The notes beneath the pieces were generated by a model. That model was not told the DNA's origin, did no database searches, and worked only from the letters and a program-made list of their open reading frames with translations. A program made the translations under genes and the position numbers. Below, in pieces: positions 9,854 through 19,600 of a DNA stretch of 55,017 nt. This DNA comes from JAJTFW01 sp964534995 (GTDB lineage: Bacteria; Bacteroidota; Bacteroidia; AKYH767-A; OLB10): the NCBI GenBank assembly GCA_964534995.1, contig CAZHSC010000014.1, forward strand, positions 1 through 55,017, read 5' to 3'. Every line of letters begins with the position of its first letter. The first letter of the stretch is position 1.

Positions 9854-11131
9854 ATGGAACATTCAGGGATTATAGTAGGACTGGATATTGGTACAACAAA
9901 GATTGCGGTCATTGTTGGGCGACGGAATGAACACGGAAAGGTAGAGGTAATGGGAATGGGGCGTTCGGAATCACTGGGCGTTATGCGTGGCATGGTGGCA
10001 AATATTGAGAAAACCGTGGTTTCTATTAAGGAAGCCGTTGCCGAAGCTGAATCCAAATCGGGCGTCGAAATCAGCGATGTACACGTGGGAATCGCGGGCC
10101 AGCATATTAAAAGCATGCAGCATCGCGGCATGATTACCCGCACCAGCACCAACGATGAAATCAGCAGGAAGGATATTGATGCTATCATCAAGGACATGTA
10201 TAAGCTGGCCATGCCTCCCGGAGAAGAAATCATTCATGTTATTCCTCAGGAGTATATTGTAGATAACGAACAGGGTATCAAAGACCCGATCGGCATGTCT
10301 GGAATCAGGCTCGAAGCAAATTGTCATATCATCACAGGATTGATTACGGCTGCCAATAACATTCAGAAATGTGTGACCAAAGCCGGGCTTAAAACAGTAG
10401 ATATTATCCTGGAGCCATTGGCTTCAGCGGAAGCGGTGTTGACTGAAGAAGAAAAGGAGGCCGGTGTGGTACTGGTTGATATAGGTGGTGGAACTACAGA
10501 TATTGCCATCTTCCAGGACGGCATCATCCGTCATACGGCTGTGATTCCATTTGGCGGAAATGTAATTACAGAAGATATCAAGGAGGGTTGTTCCATCATA
10601 CGTAACCAGGCGGAACTCCTGAAAACAAAATTCGGTTCAGCGCTATCCAAGCAGATGAAGGAAAATGAAATCGTTTCCATACCGGGTTTGAGGGGCCGTG
10701 AGCCAAAGGAAATTTCTGTAAAGAACCTGGCGTCGATTATTCAGGCTCGCATGGAAGAAATCATTGAAAGTGTGTACTATGAAATAAAAAGCTCCGGTTT
10801 TGAAAAGAAACTGATTGCCGGCATTGTAATTACCGGAGGTGGCGCTCAACTCAAACACATTACCCAATTGGTTGAATTTATAACAGGCATGGATACCCGT
10901 ATAGGTTATCCCAATGAACATCTTGGCAAGGGAATGGATGAAGTAAAAAGCCCGATGTATGCCACCGGTGTGGGTCTCGTTATTAAGGGCCTGCAGGAAA
11001 TTGAAAACGAAAACAGAGGCCGGTCAACCAGTTCGGTTGAGGTGCCGGCAAAAGATGCCAGGAAAAAGGGATGGTGGACAAATATCTTTAATCCGGAAAT
11101 CCTGGGCGACGATAAAGACGATAAATTATAA
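9854..11131 (+). CDS. ftsA: Cell division protein FtsA
   Basis: Actin-like ATPase that tethers FtsZ filaments to the membrane. The phosphate-1 motif GLDIGTTKIAVIVG is at residues 9-22, the SHS2/1C domain lies around residues 85-165, and phosphate-2 is the DIGGGTTDIAIF stretch near residue 210. GGGAQL near residue 330 is the adenosine motif. The C-terminus (KKGWWTNIFNPEI) contains aromatic and basic residues suited to membrane contact, which I infer to be the amphipathic targeting helix. The length of 425 residues is normal. The ATG follows the ftsQ stop directly, and ftsZ begins 36 bp downstream. Confidence 0.96.
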   Translation: MEHSGIIVGLDIGTTKIAVIVGRRNEHGKVEVMGMGRSESLGVMRGMVANIEKTVVSIKEAVAEAESKSGVEISDVHVGIAGQHIKSMQHRGMITRTSTNDEISRKDIDAIIKDMYKLAMPPGEEIIHVIPQEYIVDNEQGIKDPIGMSGIRLEANCHIITGLITAANNIQKCVTKAGLKTVDIILEPLASAEAVLTEEEKEAGVVLVDIGGGTTDIAIFQDGIIRHTAVIPFGGNVITEDIKEGCSIIRNQAELLKTKFGSALSKQMKENEIVSIPGLRGREPKEISVKNLASIIQARMEEIIESVYYEIKSSGFEKKLIAGIVITGGGAQLKHITQLVEFITGMDTRIGYPNEHLGKGMDEVKSPMYATGVGLVIKGLQEIENENRGRSTSSVEVPAKDARKKGWWTNIFNPEILGDDKDDKL

Positions 11132-11167
11132 GATAATAACCTGCTAATAATATAAAAGAATACTATC

Positions 11168-12865
11168 ATGAATCAGAAAGAATTTTCCAGTCAAAAGTCA
11201 TCGTTGATCCAGTTTGATCTGCAAAAGGATGACGTATCGATAATCAAGGTAATAGGTGTTGGTGGCGGCGGCAGCAACGCCGTTAACCATATGTTCAAAC
11301 AGGGAATAAAGGGAGTGGATTTCCTGGTGTGCAATACGGATGCACAGGCCCTCAACATCAGCCCCGTACCTCAGAAGATACAACTGGGGCCCGGCCTGAC
11401 CAAGGGACGTGGAGCCGGCGCCATCCCTGAAGTAGGTAAAAATGCTGCGCTCGAAAATGAAAATGAGATCCGTTCGCTGCTGGGCGATGGTACCCGAATG
11501 GTTTTTATTACTGCGGGCATGGGGGGCGGTACGGGCACCGGTGCAGCACCGATTATTGCAGGTATTGCTAAGGAAATGGGTGTTTTAACGGTGGGCATCG
11601 TTACCGTTCCCTTTGGCTTTGAAGGCCGCAAACGCCGTCTGCAGGCTGAAAGCGGTATCGAGGCGATGAAGAAGAACGTGGATGCATTACTTATCATCTG
11701 CAACGATAAGCTGCGCGAAATTCATGGAAACCTGCAATTGAGCCGCGCCTTTGGCCATGCCGATGATGTGCTCACCGTTGCAGCCAAGAGTATCGCTGAA
11801 ATAATTACCAATACCATGCACCTTAACGTCGACTTTGCGGATATAGAAACCGTTATGAAGGACAGCGGAGTCGCCATCATGGGTTCAGCGTCAGCTGAGG
11901 GAGATAGCAGGGCAGTAAGGGCCGCCGAAGCCGCGCTTGACTCTCCGCTCCTTAATGATAATGTCATCGAAGGTGCCAACTTCATCCTGCTCAGTATTAC
12001 CAGCGGTGCTGTGGAAGCTACCATGGATGAAGTAGGCGAAATAAATGATTATATCCAGGAACAAGCCGGTCAGACAGCGGAGATTATCCTGGGACTTGGT
12101 CATGACCCTGCACTCGGTGATAAGGTGGCTGTAACCGTGATAGCGACTGGCTTTAAAACCGGTGAGCAAAAGCAAGCCGAAATTAAAAAGCCGGATGTAA
12201 TTGTGTATAAACTCGACGATACACCAGCACCCGCTGCAGTTGTGACGCCTCCGGTTGCTGATACAACAGAAAATTCAACCGGGAATGATGACCCTTTAAT
12301 GGAATCGAATCCGTTGGAGCCCGTGTTGATTATTCGTGAGCCTGAACATCAGGAAACGGCTCCTGATTTTGAATTGTCGGTTGATAGGGATTATATGGAT
12401 GCTTCCCTGAACATGGAATCCCGCCTGGTTGAATTTGATTTCCCGGATGAGCAGATCATAAATGAGAGAAATTCCGTATCCATGGATGCAGGTCTTAACG
12501 AACCTGAAAAGGATAATGGCGATGCTAAAGTAATCAGACATGATTTGTACAATGAAAACCCGGTGTCATCACGACCCCCGGCACAGAAGGATCAACAGAG
12601 TCCATCCTCCCTCGAAGATGAAATGTACCAGCGTTCACGTGAACGTATCTTTCGCCTGAAAGAAGTTAGCATGCGCCTCAATTCACCAAACGGGCTCGCC
12701 GACATGGAAAAAGAACCGGCATATAAGCGCAGGAATGTGAAATTGGAAAGCACCCCAGCCTCTTCCGATTCCAGCGTGTCACGTTATACACTGTCTATGG
12801 ACGAAACACAAAATAAACCCGAATTGCGTCAAAACAATCCCTTTCTGCACGACAGGGTAGATTAA
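11168..12865 (+). CDS. ftsZ: Cell division GTPase FtsZ with a long C-terminal linker
   Basis: Tubulin-like GTPase that forms the division ring. The globular core covers about residues 20-340, with VGGGGSNAVN near 31 and the tubulin signature GGGTGTG at 119-125. It is followed by an unusually long acidic and low-complexity linker of about 210 residues (rich in E, D, P, S), then a conserved-looking C-terminal peptide NNPFLHDRVD that probably binds partners such as FtsA. At 565 residues it is much longer than the roughly 380 of E. coli; long linkers are common in Bacteroidota. It is the last division gene of the cluster; a YqeY-like gene starts 12 bp later. Confidence 0.97.
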   Translation: MNQKEFSSQKSSLIQFDLQKDDVSIIKVIGVGGGGSNAVNHMFKQGIKGVDFLVCNTDAQALNISPVPQKIQLGPGLTKGRGAGAIPEVGKNAALENENEIRSLLGDGTRMVFITAGMGGGTGTGAAPIIAGIAKEMGVLTVGIVTVPFGFEGRKRRLQAESGIEAMKKNVDALLIICNDKLREIHGNLQLSRAFGHADDVLTVAAKSIAEIITNTMHLNVDFADIETVMKDSGVAIMGSASAEGDSRAVRAAEAALDSPLLNDNVIEGANFILLSITSGAVEATMDEVGEINDYIQEQAGQTAEIILGLGHDPALGDKVAVTVIATGFKTGEQKQAEIKKPDVIVYKLDDTPAPAAVVTPPVADTTENSTGNDDPLMESNPLEPVLIIREPEHQETAPDFELSVDRDYMDASLNMESRLVEFDFPDEQIINERNSVSMDAGLNEPEKDNGDAKVIRHDLYNENPVSSRPPAQKDQQSPSSLEDEMYQRSRERIFRLKEVSMRLNSPNGLADMEKEPAYKRRNVKLESTPASSDSSVSRYTLSMDETQNKPELRQNNPFLHDRVD

Positions 12866-12877
12866 TACGATTTCGCC

Positions 12878-13327
12878 ATGAACCTTGAACAACAAATTAT
12901 GGCCGATCTTAAAGCGGCGATGCTGGCAAAAAATGAAGCGGGATTAAGAGCCATACGGGCCATTAAATCAGCCATCCTGCTTGCTAAAACCAGCACTGCC
13001 GGAAAGGAACTGACGCCGGAAGATGAAGTAAAAATGTTACAGAAGCTGGTGAAGCAACGCCAGGAGTCCATTGAAATATATACCAATCAGCAAAGACCTG
13101 ACCTCGCTAAACCTGAAATGGAGGAAGTAGAAATAATTTCCAAATATCTTCCACAGATGATGAGTGAAGTCGAGATTCGGGATGCTGTGAAGAAAGCGAT
13201 CGCTGAAACCGGTGCTTCCTCTCCTGCCGAAATGGGTAAGGTAATGGGAGTTGTAACCAAACAACTGGCCGGTAAAGCAGATAATAAAGTGGTGTCGGCA
13301 GTGGTGAAGGAACTGCTTGGTAAATGA
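12878..13327 (+). CDS. GatB/YqeY domain protein
   Basis: Small all-helical protein of the YqeY family (149 residues, typical length), related to the tail domain of the GatB subunit of amidotransferases. Visible family features are the N-terminal stretch QQIMADLKAAMLAKNEAGLRAIRAIKSA and the C-terminal EIRDAVKKAIAETGASSPAEMGKVMGVV. A role in tRNA-dependent amidation is suggested by homology only and has not been shown for stand-alone YqeY. It follows ftsZ after 12 bp, probably as the last gene of the transcript, because a strong terminator lies 34 bp downstream. Confidence 0.9.
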   Translation: MNLEQQIMADLKAAMLAKNEAGLRAIRAIKSAILLAKTSTAGKELTPEDEVKMLQKLVKQRQESIEIYTNQQRPDLAKPEMEEVEIISKYLPQMMSEVEIRDAVKKAIAETGASSPAEMGKVMGVVTKQLAGKADNKVVSAVVKELLGK

Positions 13328-13361
13328 AAAGAGTATAGTCCCAGTTTCTCATAATTCCCTG

Positions 13362-13394
13362 AACCCGGTCCCGTAAGACCGGGTTTTCTTTTTC
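13362..13394 (+). terminator. Rho-independent terminator of the dcw/yqeY transcript
   Basis: Perfect stem AACCCGGTC (13362-13370) with GACCGGGTT (13377-13385), a 6-nt loop CCGTAA, followed by a T-rich run TTCTTTTT. It lies 34 bp after the yqeY stop. Confidence 0.9.
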
Positions 13395-13665
13395 CGCGAT
13401 AATGGTAATGGATAGGACCCTTACTAATGATAGCAGTACATTTTTTACGTATGACCGGCTTTTCTTTTTCTTTTTATATGACAGGCTGATAATTGACATT
13501 TCCCTTTAGCGACGATATGCTATTCTGTAAATCATCGCGCTTATTATACTTTTTTTTCAAAAGATGAAACTTTTCCACTTCATTAAAGTAAAAGGGGGTT
13601 ATTCCTTTTGAAAGAAGAGCCTGTTTTTTATTCCTTTTTCCCTGAAACGGTATTTTTTTACTTGT
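13395..13665. other. Intergenic region upstream of the giant adhesin gene
   Basis: About 270 bp of AT-rich, T-tract-rich DNA between the terminator and the adhesin gene, with no convincing ORF. It holds two possible promoters: TTGACA at 13493-13498 with TATGCT at 13516-13521 (17-bp spacer), and TACTTTTT at 13547-13554, one mismatch from the Bacteroidota minus-7 box TAnnTTTG. I cannot choose between them. Confidence 0.5.
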
Positions 13666-16600
13666 ATGTTCAGGCGTATTGTGCCGAAACCCATCTTACA
13701 TTTTTTTCGTAAGAACAGGTGTAAAAAAGTGTCCCACGGCACCAAAACCTGTTTGAGAATGTTGCGAAGTATTTACCTGATCATTGCGAAAGGACTGTTC
13801 CTGATAATCTTGTTTGGGACTTATAGTCCGGTGAAGGCGCAGGCGCCAATAGCTGGTATTGATGTCAATGATTCCATTGTATGTATTGGTAACTCAGTTT
13901 CATTTACCGATATTTCAATACCGGGTGGTTCCGCAATTACTGCCTGGAACTGGTCATTTGGAGATGGAGGTACCTCAACTGCGCAAAATCCTTCTTACGT
14001 ATATACCATAGGCGGAAATTACACCGTTACGCTGGTGATTACCGATGTCCTGGGTAATTCGGATACCGCCACAAAAATTATTTATGTACTCGTAGCACAG
14101 GCCATCTCTAACACCGTCCGTATTTGTTCTCCGCAGAGTTCCGTCTCAATTGCTGCTATCGATCCCGGTATCAACGGTGTTAACGGTACCTGGTTTACCG
14201 CATCAGGGGCGGTGATAGCTTCACCGAACAACGATACCACCGTTATTTCAAACTTAATAAGCGGTACCTATCTTATTTTTTGGGTGGTTTCAGATGGCGT
14301 ATGCAGCGATGCCGACCAGGTTACCATCATCGTTGATCAGCCAGTATCTGTGAATGCGGGTCCTGATCAGCAAATTTGCACTACTCCCGGAACAGCCACG
14401 ATGGCTGCTTCCAATCCGGCTCCCGGAACCGGTTTGTGGACCACAACAAGTTCTGCGATAATTGCCAATACATCGAATCGTAATACCACAGTTTCGGGGA
14501 TGAACACACCCGGCACCTACACCTTCGTCTGGACAGTTACCAATGGCGCCTGTGTGAACCGTGATACGGTTGCTGTTATTGTGTCATCACCCATTGCTGC
14601 CAACGCAGGCGCAGATCAGCAGATTTGTTCTGCTCCCGGAACCGCCATTTTGTCGGCAAATTCTCCTGTCCCCGGCACCGGCCTGTGGACAACAACAAGC
14701 AGTGCTACCATTAATAATCCGGTAAACGCCGCAGCGACAGTAAGCGGGTTGACGGCCGCAGGAACCTATACATTTATATGGTCCATTACCAACGGCGCAT
14801 GCGTTACGCGGGATACCATGCGTATTGTTGTAACGGTACCCGTTAACGCAAATGCAGGAAATAACCTTCAGGTGTGTACGGTAACGGCACAGGCTACCCT
14901 GAGTGGGAATAGTCCTTCGCCCGGAACCGGTCTCTGGACTGCGTTGAACGGAGGGGTGATCACTTCACCATCAAGCAGCGTTACCACCGTAACAGGTCTC
15001 TCGGTGGCCGGTTTTTACAGCTTTGTATGGACTATCACCAATGGTCCATGTGTGAGCCGTGATACCATGGTCATTATTGTCCGTGATCCTGTCATTGCTA
15101 ATGCGGGCAGCGATCAGCAACTGTGCAATACTTTTAATGCAGTATTAACAGGGAATAATCCGGCTCCCGGCACAGGCTTATGGACAAGCAGCGGCACCGC
15201 CATTATTGCAACGCCCTCATCCGCCACTACAACTGTGAGCGGATTGGTTACCGGTTCCAATACTTTTATATATACTACTACCTATGGAGCCTGTGTCAGC
15301 AGGGACACTGTAATCATCCGTGTTGACTCTTTAATCAATGCCAATGCAGGACCTGATATAGCCATTTGTGAAACCCAAACCGTGGTGACCATGGCTGCAA
15401 ATTCTCCGTCACCCGGAAGTGGAACATGGACAAGGCTGAACGGAGGTACAATAACTTCGCCTGCAAATCCCGCCACCACGATAAGCGCCCTTACTCCCGG
15501 CACACATCTTTTTGTATGGACAGTGACGAATGGTTCCTGTATCAGCAGAGATACCATGCGTATTGTGGTAAGTGTGCAAATCCCCTCCAACGCAGGCCTT
15601 GATCAACAGGTTTGTCAAGGCGCTACAATTACTCTTTCGGGTAATAACCCGATTCCGGCCTCCGGTTTGTGGACTACCGGGTCTGGCGCTGTCATCGCTT
15701 CTCCTTCTAATCCATCAACAACGGCAAGCGGATTACTTTCGGCTGGCATATATACATTTGTTTGGACTGTAACCAATGGAGCATGTGTTCTGAGAGATAC
15801 GGTGCGTATTACCGTTGACTCATCTGTGTCGGCGATTGCAGGCCCGGATCAGAATATTTGCAACCTCAGCATTGCTACGCTCACAGGAAATAATCCGGTA
15901 CCGGGCAATGGCACCTGGACCAGCACCGGCAGTGCAGGCATTGCAAGTCCTTCATCATCTACTACTGCTGTCAGTAATCTGGTTTACGGAAATAATGTAT
16001 TTATATGGACTGTTACCAACGGCAGTTGTGTAAACCGCGATACTGTAGTGATACGTCGCGATTCATCCATTGTATCAAATGCAGGCCCGGATCAGAACAT
16101 CTGCAGCAATGTGGGCAATACCCTGTTGGCTGCCAATGCTGCCTCACCTGGAACCGGACAATGGTCAACGCTTTCTTCGGCTGTTATTGCCAACCCATCA
16201 AATCCTGCAAGCGCTGTCAGTGGAATGAATACTGCGGGTACGTATGCATTTGTCTGGACTATTACAAATGGTACCTGTGTAAGCAGGGATACAGTATTAA
16301 TTACAGTTTCACAGACAGTGATTGCCAATGCCGGCACTGATCAGCAGGCGTGTAATGTAAATACTATTATGCTCGCCGCCAATAACCCGGCACCGGGAAC
16401 AGGAAGCTGGACTACAACTTCCTCCGCGACGATCCTGCAGCCAAACAATCCTGCATCTCAGGTCAGCGGCTTAAGCGTGGGCGTTCACACTTTTATCTGG
16501 ACCATTAACAACGGCGCATGCTCCACATCCGATACTGTTCAGGTAATTATTGATTCATTAATTGCAGCACTGGCGGGGCCGGATCAACAGGTTTGCGAAG

Positions 16601-19600
16601 GCAGCCTGATTACGATGTCGGCCAATGCACCCGTTTCAGGAAGTGGTGTTTGGACAGCACTGAATGGTGGTGTAATTTCAAGTCCCTCATCGGCCACAAC
16701 CGGCATCAGCGGACTGAACACAGCGGGAAGCTATTCCTTTATATGGACAATAAGCAACAATAGCTGTATCTCAGAGGATACGGTATTGATTACCGTGGAT
16801 GAGCAGGTCATTGCCAATGCAGGTTCCGACCAGCAGTTGTGTGATGCGGTTTCGGCGGTGCTTGCAGCGAATTCCCCTCTGCCGGGAACCGGAAACTGGA
16901 GCGCATCCCCGCCACTTGTATTTTTAAATCCCGGTAGTGAAAGCACTTCTGTAACCGGATTAACGACCGGTGTATACGATATTATATGGACAGTTACCAA
17001 TGGTTCCTGTTCAAGCAGCGATACGCTTCAACTGCAGATTGATTCCACAGAAACCGCCATCGCAGGTGCTGATCAGTTGATTTGTTCCGGCGATCCCGTA
17101 GTATTATCTGCTAATGCCCCCCTTGCCGGAGCAGGCATATGGACCGCGGGCAACGGTGGTGTTCTTGCGGATCCTGTTGATCCGAACACCCTTGTCAATG
17201 GACTGTTGACAGCCGGTAATTATAATTTTATATGGACCATTGTAAATGGTGTTTGTATCAGCAGTGATACACTTGTCATTATCGTTGATTCCGTCATTCC
17301 TGCACTTGCCGGTGCCGATCAGCAGCTTTGTGAGACCCAGACTTCTGCAACACTCGCTTCCAATAACGCCGCGCCGGGTACAGGTACATGGTCAAGCAGC
17401 AGCGCAGCCGTCATTACCAACATCAATGATCCGAATTCATCCGTTTCAGGCCTGGTTCCCGGTAACTATGATTTTATCTGGACGGTGGAGAATGGAAATT
17501 GCACATCATCGGATACTGTGAGCATTGTGGTTTCCGCTCTTCCAACAGCCGCCAATGCAGGTACGGATCAGCAGCAATGCGCAAATACCGTAATTACCCT
17601 GAATGCGAATGTACCTTTGACTGGAACCGGATCCTGGTCATCCCTGGGTTCAGCTGTGGTAGATAATCCGGCAAGTGAAATAAGCACGGTCAGTGCGCTG
17701 GTGCCGGGCAACAACACTTTTGTATGGACCATAACAAATGGCGCCTGCAACAGCAGCGATACGGTCAGCATCTTTATCAATCCTGTTCCGCAGGCTGATG
17801 CAGGGCTTGATCAGTTTGTGCTAAGCGGCACCAATGTAACTTTGGGCGGGATGCCTGCCGCGAGCGGCGGTACCGGCCCCTATACCTATCAATGGTATCC
17901 CGGTACAGGCCTCAGCGACAGTACAGCGTCAAATCCGGGTATTGTGGTAACAGTAACTTCAACATTTATACTGTTGGTAAATGATAGTCTGGGGTGTACG
18001 GATACTGATACCGTTACCATTTGGGTGAACAATCCCCCGGATGCGCAAAATGATACCGTGACGGGTGCGGAGGACAGTGTGCTTACCGTTGATGTATTGC
18101 TGAATGACCAGGATCCTGATAACAATCTTGACCCCGCTTCAGTGGTGATCCTGCAAGGACCATTTAACGGAACAGTCACTATTGGCGCCGGCGGACAGGT
18201 TGTTTATACCCCCGGACCAAATTTTTACGGAGTGGACTCTGTGTTATATATCGTATGCGACAGCGGCCTTCCCGTGTATTGCGACAGCGCCTGGTTGTAT
18301 ATTACGGTGATGCCGGTTAATGATGCTCCTTTAGCCAATGATGATTATGGAACTACCCCTGAAGACAGTTGTATTCAGATCGCGATTTTATCAAACGATT
18401 CGGATTTTGAGAATATGCTCAATCAGGCCACGCTGCTGATCCTGTCAGGACCTTCCAACGGAACATTTAATCTGGATACATTAACCGGCATTTTAACATA
18501 TTGTCCTGATTCAGATTTTACCGGCATTGATACTCTCATCTATGTCATCTGTGATTCAGGATATCCCCAGCCATTCCTTTGCGACACCGCCCTGGTAATT
18601 ATTACAGTGACTCCTGATAATGATCCGCCTGTTGCCGTAAATGATTCAATAGTTATTTGTTCAGGTGACCCTGCGCTGGTTCCTGTTCTTCTCAATGATT
18701 TCGACCCGGAAGGAGATACACTCAGTGTGTCAATACTTATCCAGCCGGTTTCCGGTACAGCGCTGATCACGGCTTCTCAGGAGATTGTCTATACCTCTAC
18801 TACCGGTATCTCGGGATGGGACAGCCTTCAATATGTCATTTGTGACCAGCAAATACCGGCCGCATGCGATACCGCCTGGCTGCTGGTGTATATTCATCCT
18901 TTGCCTCAGGCGGTTTCCATGTCAACAGATATTCTTTGCTACGGCGACAGCACCGGTTCCATTGATGTTACGGTACTGAGCCCGGGAACCAGTTCTTATG
19001 CCTGGTCCAACGGAGCTGTTACGGAAGACATAAGCAACCTGGTTGCAGGCGTTTACACTGTTAGTATAATGGATACTAACGCTTGTGTACTAACAATAAC
19101 GGATACAGTATCCGGTCCGCTGTTGCCCCTTACGGCTTTCGTTACGGTTCAGCATGTGTTGTGTTACGGGGATACAAATGGTGTGGTTGACATTACGGTC
19201 AGCGGAGGTACTTCTCCTTATATATTTTCGTGGGACAATGGCAGCACAGAGGAAGACATCGATTCATTGACGGCGGGAACGTATAGTGTGTTCATCACAG
19301 ATTCCAATGCGTGCAGTGTTAGTGTATCTGCCACGGTTACGGCACCCGCGTTGCCACTCACGGCATTGCTTACAACAACCGACATCCTTTGCTCCGGTGA
19401 CAGCACCGGCTCTCTATCGGTGATGGTGGGAGGAGGAACACCGGGATACCAGTACAGTTGGAGTAATGGCAGTACCTCCGCGGTACTTACTGATTTATTA
19501 GCCGGTATATATACGGTGATGGTAAGCGATTCCAATGCCTGTACGTTGATGCTGTCGGACACTATCAGTGATATATCAACACCAATTATATTGTCAGCTG

